From assembly GCF_029522115.1 (NCBI RefSeq), contig NZ_JAKWFK010000004.1:372001-436000 (forward strand): DNA of 64,000 nt. Direction: 5' to 3'. Within the stretch, counting starts at the first letter, position 1. Each line of letters opens with the position of its first letter. The notes under the pieces are model-generated. The model was given only the letters and a program-made list of their open reading frames with translations. It made no database searches and was not told the DNA's origin. The translations under genes and the position numbers were made by a program. Shown piece after piece: positions 8,537 through 16,771 of this stretch. This stretch comes from Trinickia sp. Y13. Its GTDB lineage: Bacteria; Pseudomonadota; Gammaproteobacteria; Burkholderiales; Burkholderiaceae.

Positions 8537-9625
8537 TTATGCATTCGATGGGCGCCATGCCGCCGCGGACGGCAGCATGCGCAGAGTGAATCGGACGGGC
8601 GCGAGGGGCGCCGCAGCCTTGGCATCCGCGCTCGCGGCACGCGCTGCGCCGAGCCACGACGTCCAGCCGAGGCGCGCCGCACCCGCTCCGCCTACGGCAA
8701 GAGCGGCCTTCCTAGGCGCGGGCCGCAGCACGACATGAACGTCGAGGTCCTGTTCCAAATACGATTGCACGAGCCATGCGGTAAGCGCGTGCAGCGCGCC
8801 GCCGGGCAATAGCGCCTCGAATCGGTCCTGCGGCAGATCGACGAACTCGATGCGCACGCCCGCCGCTTGATCCCAGCAGCGCCGCCCCACGACCGCCCTG
8901 CCGGTCAAACGCGAAGCTCCCGCGCGAAAGCCCGACAAACGCGCCGAATCGCGCGCGTCGAGCTCGCGCCAGCCTCCGACGAACTGCGCGCCGCGCACGG
9001 CGACGCCAAGCCGGTCGGACAGCATCGCCAGCAAACCCACCATGGAGCGCGGTGCGCCACCGAGCAGCCCTGCATGACGCAACCAACGCCGCGCGCCGCC
9101 CGGCCCGCGCTCGCCCGCGCGCAGGCCGAGATTGCCGAGCGCATCGAGGCAGGCCGTCAGCGTCGCATCGTCGGGCGCGCGCCCATTGAGCCCGGGCGCA
9201 TGCTTCTGACGGCTGCGATACAAGAACGAAAGAAAGCGATGATTGAAGATGTCGAGGAAGTCCGACATCGCCGTTTCGCGCGCGGCGCGGCGCCGCAACA
9301 GCCATTCGGTGAACGCCAGCGGCAACGGCCCGCTCGCGCCGGCGAGCGTCATCGCCGCCGTGGTCACGGTATAGGTGGCGCGATCTTTGCCGGCGGCCTG
9401 GCTGCGCACGGTGCGGATATCGCTCGGCTCGAAGGCGAGCGATACATGGCCCGAAAAGCGCACCGCCTCGTCCGTGCCGTCGCCCGTCCCAAGCGGCCGC
9501 GCCCACGACTGCGCGCATTCCAGCAGATGAATCGCCTGGAACAAGTCGAAGTCATGCGGATGAGCGAGAAGCCGCTCGATCAGAGCAACTGCTGGCAACC
9601 GGTCATCGGTTCCCATTGCTTCCAT
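8537..9625 (-). CDS. tssG: T6SS baseplate protein TssG
   Basis: 362 residues. The N-terminal block LLAHPHDFDLFQAIHLLE and the later PLPLAFTEWLLRR and DFLDIFNHRFLSFLYR are the usual TssG (VasB/ImpH) signatures. TssG joins TssF in the baseplate wedge. The start overlaps the 3' end of tssF by about 46 bp (or 37 bp if the second Met is used), which fits the obligate TssF-TssG complex and translational coupling. The C-terminal 50 residues are Ala/Arg-rich and poorly conserved in style. Confidence 0.93.
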   Translation of the reverse strand: MEAMGTDDRLPAVALIERLLAHPHDFDLFQAIHLLECAQSWARPLGTGDGTDEAVRFSGHVSLAFEPSDIRTVRSQAAGKDRATYTVTTAAMTLAGASGPLPLAFTEWLLRRRAARETAMSDFLDIFNHRFLSFLYRSRQKHAPGLNGRAPDDATLTACLDALGNLGLRAGERGPGGARRWLRHAGLLGGAPRSMVGLLAMLSDRLGVAVRGAQFVGGWRELDARDSARLSGFRAGASRLTGRAVVGRRCWDQAAGVRIEFVDLPQDRFEALLPGGALHALTAWLVQSYLEQDLDVHVVLRPAPRKAALAVGGAGAARLGWTSWLGAARAASADAKAAAPLAPVRFTLRMLPSAAAWRPSNA

Positions 9626-11349
9626 ATCTCATCTCCACGGCAAACCACTAGCCGGACGAAGGAGTTGACCGAGGTGCACATCGCGAAGAAGCGCGCGAGC
9701 ACAGCGGCCATCATCAGGGGCGAACTGCCGACGAACGCGTCCGCATCGAATTCGATATTGACCTCGGTGCCGCGGCAATAGCCGCGCCATGCGTCGGCGC
9801 CGACGTGAGCCGTGACGTGGCGCGCCCCGATGCGGCTGATTCCGCGAATCTGATCTTGTTCGCGCAGGCCGTCGGATGCGAACAGCATCAGCATTTCCTG
9901 CAACTCGCGTCTGCCGTTCGGGCCGCTGACCAGGGAGTGGTAATTGCGCGTGAGCAAAGACACCAGCTGCCACAGCGTTTCGCTACCAAGCGCAGGATCG
10001 CGCGGCGCCGTCGGTTCATAGAGGCATCGCACGCGCGTATTGCGCGACACCCGCTCGACGAGCATGCGCGCGCCGATGGGAACATGCTCGGCAAGGCGGC
10101 GGTTCGTGCAAAGAACGTTCGCGTAGACGACCGGCGTGGCCGGATCGACGAAATTGCGCCCCGCGTCGACGAAGCTCAGGTACGTGTCGACGCCCGGCAC
10201 ATTGCCGCGCACACTGTGCTCGCGCCGCGCGAACCAAAACGTCGATTGCTTGCTGGCCCCGTCCAAATCCATGCGATCGACGGCGGTGTAGCCCGGGAGC
10301 ACGATCGCGCGATCGGCGACGGGATCGGAAGCGATGACCGACACGATCGAATGGATCTCGGTGATGGCCTCGCGCTTCTGCTCGGCGACGAGACGGTGCT
10401 CGTAGCGGCGCCCGTCGACGACGATCGGCTCGGTGGTCTGCGCAAACAGGTTGATCACGGGCGTGCAGCCGAGCCGAAAATGTTGCGCGCCGATGTGCGC
10501 GAGGGCGCGAGCGCGCGGCATGCGGTCCAGATGCAGAACGATTTCGCAACTGCGGCCGCTGCCGAATACCCCGGCCGGCACATCCAAATCGAAGAAGTGA
10601 AATTTGCGCGGAAAGGCGAAATACTCTTGCAGCAGGCCGTAGGCCGGATGAGCGTGAGCCGGCGCAGGCAGCACGCGGTCCTCTTCGGCATAACCCACTT
10701 CGCGCCACGCCGATTGCCCGAGGCGCACGAGCGGCGCATCGGCGGGCGCGAGCGAAACGCCGACGACGCCCGATACGAGCAACTCGTACAGCGGCATCGT
10801 GACCATCCAGTCGCCATGCAAGTGCAGCCGCAGCGTGCGGATCTCGAGCTCGGAGAAATCCACGCCGGGCTCGCAGTCCAGTCGCAGGCGCAGCGTCGTG
10901 TCGTCGCCGAAGCGCGCATCGGCAATCGCGAGCGGCCACAGCACCGTTTCCCATGCGGTGCGGAAGCGGCACGTATCGCCGTCTTCCGTCAGCGCCGCCA
11001 GCCCGGTATGGCGCGGCACGCGAAATCCTGCCGTCACCTTGCCTTGAGTCGGATCGAGCTCGAACTGGGCGACGGTCATCGACGGCACGGTCTGCGCCAG
11101 GGAGGGGCAGACATTCTCGAGCAGCGCCGAGGCAATTTGCGGAAACGCTTGATCTAAATCGCGATGCACGCGCGCCGCGAGAAATGCGGTCGCTTCGATC
11201 AAACGCTCGGTATGAGGGTCGAGCGACTCCGTGCCGTGCAACGCGAGACGCGAGGCGACTTTCGGATAACGCTGAGCGAAGTCCGCGCCCTGCACGCGCA
11301 GGTATGACAGCTCGCGCTTGTAGTACTGGAGAATGTCGTCTGGCGCCAT
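9580..11349 (-). CDS. tssF: T6SS baseplate protein TssF
   Basis: 589 residues beginning MAPDDILQYYKRELSYLR, the standard TssF (VasA/ImpG) opening, followed by FAQRYPKVASRL and TERLIEATAFLAARVHRDLD. With TssG, TssE and TssK it builds the baseplate wedge that anchors the sheath. It begins 5 bp downstream of tssE and overlaps tssG at its 3' end. TssK, the usual partner linking the wedge to the membrane complex, is not encoded in this window. Confidence 0.95.
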   Translation of the reverse strand: MAPDDILQYYKRELSYLRVQGADFAQRYPKVASRLALHGTESLDPHTERLIEATAFLAARVHRDLDQAFPQIASALLENVCPSLAQTVPSMTVAQFELDPTQGKVTAGFRVPRHTGLAALTEDGDTCRFRTAWETVLWPLAIADARFGDDTTLRLRLDCEPGVDFSELEIRTLRLHLHGDWMVTMPLYELLVSGVVGVSLAPADAPLVRLGQSAWREVGYAEEDRVLPAPAHAHPAYGLLQEYFAFPRKFHFFDLDVPAGVFGSGRSCEIVLHLDRMPRARALAHIGAQHFRLGCTPVINLFAQTTEPIVVDGRRYEHRLVAEQKREAITEIHSIVSVIASDPVADRAIVLPGYTAVDRMDLDGASKQSTFWFARREHSVRGNVPGVDTYLSFVDAGRNFVDPATPVVYANVLCTNRRLAEHVPIGARMLVERVSRNTRVRCLYEPTAPRDPALGSETLWQLVSLLTRNYHSLVSGPNGRRELQEMLMLFASDGLREQDQIRGISRIGARHVTAHVGADAWRGYCRGTEVNIEFDADAFVGSSPLMMAAVLARFFAMCTSVNSFVRLVVCRGDEIWKQWEPMTGCQQLL

Positions 11350-11354
11350 GTCGG

Positions 11355-11804
11355 TCAGCAGTCGTCCGGGTCATCCCGGCTTGCACCGGCGCCGGCCGCC
11401 AATTCGAAAAATACGTGATCGACCGATCGCTCCACGCGAATGTCGCCCTCGACGACGAGCACCGCGTCGCGGCTGTTGTCGCCGCGAAAGGCGAACTTCA
11501 CGTTCACGTTGACGAGCCGCGGCTCGAACAGCGCGATCGCATGGCGCACCGCCGCGAGGATCGCATCGCAATCGGCGCCCGAGCGCAACGACCGCTCCGA
11601 GAAATCGGGCACGCCGTAGTCGAGCACGCCACAGTCGCTGCGGGCGAACTCGTCCATCGTCAAACGCGAACGCGCGTTCAACAGGCGCGAGAGCTCACGC
11701 GCCACGGAATCGCGCAGCGCGCCCTCGCCTTCGAGCCAGGCGTCGGAATCCTCGACGAGACGCTCGAACAGCGGCATCGGATAGCCCTGGCGCATGGTCG
11801 ACAT
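11355..11804 (-). CDS. tssE: T6SS baseplate protein TssE (gp25-like)
   Basis: 149 residues, matching the gp25/GPW lysozyme-like family without lysozyme activity. It shows a MPLFERL start, the DSVARELSRLLNARSR helix and a C-terminal VNVKFAFRGDN...VVEGDIRVE region. TssE sits at the baseplate and initiates sheath polymerisation. It lies between hcp (65 bp upstream) and tssF (5 bp downstream) in the standard order. The alternative start at Met4 or Met10 cannot be excluded. Confidence 0.92.
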   Translation of the reverse strand: MSTMRQGYPMPLFERLVEDSDAWLEGEGALRDSVARELSRLLNARSRLTMDEFARSDCGVLDYGVPDFSERSLRSGADCDAILAAVRHAIALFEPRLVNVNVKFAFRGDNSRDAVLVVEGDIRVERSVDHVFFELAAGAGASRDDPDDC

Positions 11805-11869
11805 AACGTAAGCGTAGAACCCAAAACCACGGGTGCGCCACCATCGGGCGGCGCACCGAATTCACTTCA

Positions 11870-12358
11870 TCACGACACGCTGACGGCCTTGTTCGCGGCA
11901 AGATCCCAACCGAAGGAGGCATTGCCCTTCTTCGTCGAGTCCGTGTTCTGCTGCGTGTATTGCGACGTCATCTGCGTGAAATGGATCGTGACCGAATCGG
12001 ACATCTCCGAGCTGCCGCCGCCCGTGCTGATGTGCGAAATCATCGAGTTGCTCAGCACGTACTTCATCAGCAGCATGAACTTGCCGCCTTCGTTGCGGCC
12101 GATCGAGATCGTCGCATCGCCGAGCTTCGTGCCCGCGGCGCAAGCCGCGTACAGGGCCGGGGTTGCCTGGTCGGTCGCCTTCGTGATCGAAAACTCGCTG
12201 AAGGTCGGGCGGCCCATCGTGCGCTCGGTGTTGGCCGTGTCCGAATTCATCGGCATGGCGACGCTGTGGCTGAACGAATAGAGCACGATGCCGTCGGCGT
12301 AGCCGTCGATCAGCGAGTTGCCCTTGATGTCCTTGAACTGCAGGATGACTGTATCCAT
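11870..12358 (-). CDS. hcp: T6SS inner-tube protein Hcp (TssD)
   Basis: 162 residues from the ATG at 12358 (MDTVILQFKDIKG). An in-frame upstream extension of 17 residues looks non-native. The protein has the Hcp1 features SFSHSVAMPM and a beta-rich body ending in NASFGWDLAANKAVS. Hexameric rings stack into the tube that is fired with the VgrG/PAAR tip. It is separated from tssC by 77 bp, a gap long enough for separate regulation or RNA processing, common for the most abundant component. Confidence 0.95.
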   Translation of the reverse strand: MDTVILQFKDIKGNSLIDGYADGIVLYSFSHSVAMPMNSDTANTERTMGRPTFSEFSITKATDQATPALYAACAAGTKLGDATISIGRNEGGKFMLLMKYVLSNSMISHISTGGGSSEMSDSVTIHFTQMTSQYTQQNTDSTKKGNASFGWDLAANKAVSVS

Positions 12359-12435
12359 TTTTATTCCGATGCGATGTTTGGCGAAAGAGGCGGCGGCGCT
12401 GTCGCGCACGCCGCACGTTCATGCGTTGCCTGCCG

Positions 12436-13929
12436 TCAGGCAGCCGCCGCCGGCAGGTCGGCCACGAGCCGAATCGAAGCCGTCAGGTCTTCCATTTGGA
12501 AGTGCGGCTTGATGAAGCACGTCGCGCGATACGAGCCGGGCTTGCCGGGCACTTCCGTCACGTCCACGCGGGCTTCGCCAAGCGGGAAGCGCGCCTTCTG
12601 CTCTTGCGACGCCGAGGGATTGATCAAGACGTAATCGGAGATCCAGTTGTTCAGGAACGCTTCGATGCCGCCGCGCGTCTGGAAGCTGCCCACCTTGTCG
12701 CGCATGATCACTTTCAGGTAATGCGCGAAGCGCGACGCCGCGAGCACGTACGGCAGGCGCGCAGACAGCTGCGCGTTCGCGTTCGCTTCGTCCTTGTTGT
12801 ACAGCACCGGCTTGTTGGCCGTCTGACCGCCGAAGAACGCCGCGTAGTTCGAGCCCTTGGAGTTCACGAGCGAGATGAAGCCCAGATCGCTGAGCTCCTT
12901 TTCGCGGCGGTCCGTGATCGTCACTTCGGTCGGGCACTTGAGCGCGATGTCGCCTTCCGACGTCTTGTACGCATGCGCCGCGATCCCATCGACCTTACCG
13001 CCGCCTTCCACGCCGCGGATCGCCGTCGACCAGCTGTACTTGGCGAACGCATCGGTAATGCGCAGGCCCAGTTGGTACGCGGAGTTCGCCCAGAGATACT
13101 TGCTGTGATCCGAGCCGTCGACGTCTTCTTCGAAATTGAACGACTCGACCGGCTTCGTCTTCGCGCCATAGGGCAGGCGCGCCGCATAGCTCGGCAGCAC
13201 GAGCGAGACGTAGCGCGAATCTTCCGAGGCGCGGAAGCTGCGCCACGTCACGAGTTCCGCGCTTTCGAAGATCTTCGACAAGTCGCGCGTCACGCCCAGC
13301 TCGGTGAACGACTTCAAATCGAACAGGCTCGGCGCGGCGGCGGTGATGAACGGCGCGTGCGCGGCCGCTGCCACCTTCGAGATGCGCTCCAGCAGCGCGA
13401 TGTCTTGCGGATGCCGGCCGAACGTGTAATCGCCGATCAGCACCGAGTACGGATAGCCGCCGAAGGTGCCGTACTCCTCTTCGTACACCTTCTTGAAGAG
13501 CACGCTCATGTCGTGATCGACGGCGGTCTCGAGGTCCTTGAGCAGTTCCTTCTTCGTGACGTTGAGCAAGCGCAGCTTCAGGCGCGTGCTCGTTTCGGTG
13601 CCGTAGACCATATCGTGCAGGCCCGTCCACGACGCTTCGAGCGCCTGGAACGCCTCATCGTGCATGATCGCGTTGAGCTGGTCCGTGAGCAGCTTGTCGA
13701 TCTCGGCCACGCGCTCGTTGATCATCGCAACCACGCCCTTGTCAGGGCTGGTGCGCATGCCTTCGTCGAGGATCTGCGATGCGAGCTGGCCAATCAGCTT
13801 CTTCGCGTAGACGCCTTGCGACGGCTCGACGGCCATGTTTCCTTCGAGCACGATGCGGTCGAGCAGGGAGAGATCAGCGTTCGTCGTTGCGCCTGCAGCC
13901 GACGATTCGACGGCGGAATTCGTTTCCAT
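12436..13929 (-). CDS. tssC: T6SS sheath large subunit TssC (VipB)
   Basis: 497 residues with the canonical TssC blocks: LDEGMRTSPDKGVVAMINERV, SWTGLHDMVYGTETS, YPYSVLIGDYTFGRHP, FASRLPYG-type (here YAARLPYGAKTKPVESF) and FAHYLKVIMRDKVGSF, ending with the conserved C-terminal domain. It pairs with TssB to form the contractile sheath and is the ClpV substrate partner. It is 62 bp downstream of tssB in the same operon. Confidence 0.97.
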   Translation of the reverse strand: METNSAVESSAAGATTNADLSLLDRIVLEGNMAVEPSQGVYAKKLIGQLASQILDEGMRTSPDKGVVAMINERVAEIDKLLTDQLNAIMHDEAFQALEASWTGLHDMVYGTETSTRLKLRLLNVTKKELLKDLETAVDHDMSVLFKKVYEEEYGTFGGYPYSVLIGDYTFGRHPQDIALLERISKVAAAAHAPFITAAAPSLFDLKSFTELGVTRDLSKIFESAELVTWRSFRASEDSRYVSLVLPSYAARLPYGAKTKPVESFNFEEDVDGSDHSKYLWANSAYQLGLRITDAFAKYSWSTAIRGVEGGGKVDGIAAHAYKTSEGDIALKCPTEVTITDRREKELSDLGFISLVNSKGSNYAAFFGGQTANKPVLYNKDEANANAQLSARLPYVLAASRFAHYLKVIMRDKVGSFQTRGGIEAFLNNWISDYVLINPSASQEQKARFPLGEARVDVTEVPGKPGSYRATCFIKPHFQMEDLTASIRLVADLPAAAA

Positions 13930-13992
13930 CTGGTAGTCCTTTGTCAGTTCGTTGCATCAGCGACGGTGGGCGCGAGCCTCGCGCCGCGCCGC

Positions 13993-14532
13993 TCACTCGG
14001 CCGGTGCGCCTTCGGCTGCCGGCTCGGCTGCGGGCGCGCCACCGGCGTTCGCCTCGCTCTGCACTTTCTTGAGCTCTTCGGAGTTCTGAACGATGCGCTC
14101 GAGGATGGAATCGAGTTCGTCGTTGCCGTCCAGCTTGCCCAGCAGGTCGCGCAATTGCTGACGCGCTTCCAGCAGCTTCGCGAGGCGCGGCACTTGGCGC
14201 ACGATGCTTTCCGGATGGAAATCGGAGAACTGATTGAACTTGAGCTCGACCTTGAGGTTGCCTTCGCCTTTCATCGTGTCGGGCACGGACAGATCGAGGC
14301 GCGGCGCGACCTTGCCCATGATTTCGTCGAAATTGTCGCGGTCGATTTCGACGAAGCGGCGCTCCTTCAGCTTGGGAAGCGGCGTGGCCGGCTGCCCCGA
14401 AAGATCGGCCAGCATGCCGACGACCATCGGCAGCTCGCGCTTTTCGACTGCGTCGCCGATCTCGACGTCATAGGTGATCTGAACGCGCGGCGGACGATTG
14501 CGCCCGACCCATTTCTGCAAACTATTGGACAT
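13993..14532 (-). CDS. tssB: T6SS sheath small subunit TssB (VipA)
   Basis: 179 residues from the ATG at 14532, chosen because a GGAGGGG ribosome-binding site lies 4-5 bp upstream; an ORF extension of 11 residues has no such site. The sequence has SLQKWVGRNRPPRVQITYDVE at the start, then LPMVVGMLADLSG, FVEIDRDNFDEIM and FHPESIVRQVPRL, all typical TssB. The C-terminus is Ala/Glu-rich. It is the first gene of the minus-strand T6SS operon; upstream lies the long intergenic region with an FNR-type box. Confidence 0.96.
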   Translation of the reverse strand: MSNSLQKWVGRNRPPRVQITYDVEIGDAVEKRELPMVVGMLADLSGQPATPLPKLKERRFVEIDRDNFDEIMGKVAPRLDLSVPDTMKGEGNLKVELKFNQFSDFHPESIVRQVPRLAKLLEARQQLRDLLGKLDGNDELDSILERIVQNSEELKKVQSEANAGGAPAAEPAAEGAPAE

Positions 14533-15359
14533 GGTCCCCTCCGGACTAAAAACACAAACGCGCAATCGGTATAGCCGCGTGTGCGGCGCTTCCCGATGAA
14601 ATGACTCGGACTCGAAAGGGGGGCGGGTGCTGCTGCGAAACGGGGAAAAGAAATTACCCCTGAAGACGCGGGGCGCATGCGACGCGAGACAAACCTTGAG
14701 GCCGCTACTCGGCGCTGCCGCCCTGCGATATCAATGAACCGGCGCGCCCCCCCGACCGCACACCGCCTCACTGAGGAGGCACGCGCGAGCATCGACCGAT
14801 GCCGCGCATACCTCGCGATGACTCGTTCAAATGGTCGATGCTCGACCTATCCGTGGGTTGTCCCTGTGTCGTGTTGAAAAGGTTGTGGTCCGCAACGCTC
14901 GACTAATTTCTGCCTTGATCTGTATCAAGCTTCTTTGAGGCGCGACTCTAGCATACAAAACTTAAAAAGTGTTAGCTCCCGAACAGACTTCCAGCGCCGC
15001 CAATTAGGGCTTGGCCACCCGAGCACACTAGTAGAGCAATGAAATGTTCGAGTAGCTTGGTCGCAGGCAAATTAAGCGAAAACCCTAATTGCGCAACGCA
15101 AATTGCCTTGGCATAAGGGGCTCCTCGCCCAGAACCCATTTCGCATTTCATTTATTTGTATGATTAATTAAATCAATATAAAGGCCGGGTATGCCAAGCA
15201 TTCGGATTGGCACCGGTTCCGCAGCCATCGTCTTCGACCCCCATTGCAATATTTGCAATTGCGCTGTTATGCTGTGATCTCAATCCGCCGGCCTGCACTT
15301 TGCATGCCAGCGACAACCAGACCGGCAACCCCGCGATACTCCTGTGAAGGTGAATACTC
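14533..15359. other. 827-bp AT-richer divergent regulatory region between tssB and the hydrolase gene
   Basis: No convincing gene is seen. The right half (about 14880-15300) is clearly less GC-rich than the neighbouring coding DNA, with runs such as TTAATTAA. It contains a perfect FNR/Anr-type dyad (14915-14928), a weak promoter-like TATAAA (15177-15182), and a sigma-54-like GG/GC element (15208-15223). The region has to hold the tssB promoter on one strand and the hydrolase promoter on the other. Confidence 0.6.
14915..14928. promoter_or_regulatory. Consensus FNR/Anr-type binding site
   Basis: TTGATCTGTATCAA matches the FNR consensus TTGAT-N4-ATCAA at every defined position. A TAGCAT hexamer at 14949-14954 on the plus strand is spaced as a -10 element would be if the box were centred near -41.5, pointing to activation towards the hydrolase gene. 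The tssB start lies about 385 bp away on the other side. Binding is inferred from sequence only. Confidence 0.6.
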
Positions 15360-16580
15360 ATGCCCGCATTTACTTCGCCCGTATTCACGGTCTTTAATCA
15401 TGGCACGTGCGCCAGTCGAGATGGGCAAGGGGAAATCGTTGCGGAATTCGGTCGCCTCGCCGCGGGGGTCGAATACAAGGACTTCTTGATTTGCGACGGT
15501 CCGGGCAGCAGCCCGACAACGGCGCCGATCCCGGGGCAATTCAATCCGTTCACGCGCGACAAGCAAGCAAAGTCGTTCTTCGGCAACAAGGAAATGGGGC
15601 ACACCCATCACAATTGGAAGGCGACGGGGGTCATGACGGGGGCCGGTTGGGACGACAACGTTATGCATGCCGTTGCCACCATTGCGGAGTTGAGTCCCGC
15701 GCCCCGGACCGTCAACATGCTGGGCTGGAGCCGCGGCGCGGTGACTTGCACGAAGCTCGCGTACAAGCTTCGAGAAATCTTTCCGGACATCGCGGTCAAC
15801 ATCTTCGCGGTGGACCCTGTCGCCGGTATCGGGAACAAGAGCGACGACGATGCGAGCACAATACGCGGCAACGTGAAGAATTATCTGTCGGTGCTCTCGA
15901 TGCACGAGACGCGTGGCTTTTTCAAGCCGCAAGACGCCAAACGCGTGACGTTCACCAATTCCGGGACGAATGCGATTTACATTCCGTTTCCCGGAAATCA
16001 TAGCGGACAAGTCAATCTGGATAAAAGCGCAAAGAAGGAACTAGGCGAATCTGCGCAAATGGCGTGGTTTCTTGCATGGAAATTTCTCGATCATTTCGGC
16101 ACGCGGTTCACCGCCCCTCCCTCTCCCGATTACAACCCGCTTGAACAATGTAATCTGTACGCGAAAATGAAGTCGAAGATGTCCGGTTATAAAAAGACGA
16201 GCCCCGGTATTGGCGGCGCATTTTTGGGGGCTCGCAAGACACGAGATTTCCTCAACAACCGCGTCGATCAATACGTGAAGTTCTCTGATTTTTTCATCAA
16301 CGAGCATCATCGCCGGATATTCAAGCGCACCTTGCCCCACCTGTACATGTGGGTCTTCGAGAATCAAGGCGCCGATACGCGGGCAGTCGTTCAGGACTAC
16401 AAGAAGGCCGAGTTCTATACGGCGCTCAAGCAGTCGCTGAACGACATCGGCTTCCAGCCGACGCGGCTGGGCGGCGTTCCGACCGTATTGCTGCCCATTC
16501 GCGGCGGCGGGCAGCAAGCAGTGGACATCACCACGCGACAACTCACGGCAAGCATGTCGAGCATGGGTCTTTATGTTTGA
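15360..16580 (+). CDS. Alpha/beta-hydrolase, putative T6SS lipase effector
   Basis: 406 residues; start supported by GAAGGTG 9 bp upstream. There is no signal peptide or TM segment. The N-terminus has an NHGT element (13-16), then a nucleophile elbow GWSRGA (122-127, Ser124), an acid candidate Asp152 in VDPVAG, and a His candidate His214 in PGNHSG. This G-x-S-R-G-A plus VDPV plus H-S-G layout resembles DUF2235-type (Tle1-like) and DUF5621-like proteins, but the rest of the chain is not one I can assign. It stands divergent from the T6SS operon with no other gene on its strand nearby, so a phospholipase effector is a reasonable inference. No adjacent immunity gene was seen. Confidence 0.7.
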   Translation: MPAFTSPVFTVFNHGTCASRDGQGEIVAEFGRLAAGVEYKDFLICDGPGSSPTTAPIPGQFNPFTRDKQAKSFFGNKEMGHTHHNWKATGVMTGAGWDDNVMHAVATIAELSPAPRTVNMLGWSRGAVTCTKLAYKLREIFPDIAVNIFAVDPVAGIGNKSDDDASTIRGNVKNYLSVLSMHETRGFFKPQDAKRVTFTNSGTNAIYIPFPGNHSGQVNLDKSAKKELGESAQMAWFLAWKFLDHFGTRFTAPPSPDYNPLEQCNLYAKMKSKMSGYKKTSPGIGGAFLGARKTRDFLNNRVDQYVKFSDFFINEHHRRIFKRTLPHLYMWVFENQGADTRAVVQDYKKAEFYTALKQSLNDIGFQPTRLGGVPTVLLPIRGGGQQAVDITTRQLTASMSSMGLYV

Positions 16581-16771
16581 TGCGCGAATGCAACGTTATG
16601 CCAGGCGATGGATCGCATATGCCACTGCGTCCGGCTCGGCTATGCGATTGAGGTGCGGCACGTCGCCCGGCTTCGTCGTACCCGATCGGGGACTAAACCG
16701 CATCCGGGAGACCGCTCTTTTGATTTTCGTGTCCGATCGGATACGGCCAACGGCCTTCAAAACCACAGAAC

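Noticed and set aside
8526-8657. 44-codon upstream extension of clpV
   Set aside because: Runs through the end of tssG; the conserved ClpV start is MEIDIRTLVSRL.
15173-15388. 71-residue minus-strand frame upstream of the lipase-like gene, considered as immunity protein
   Set aside because: No ribosome-binding site, no signal peptide or TM segment, overlaps the effector start; no recognisable pattern.
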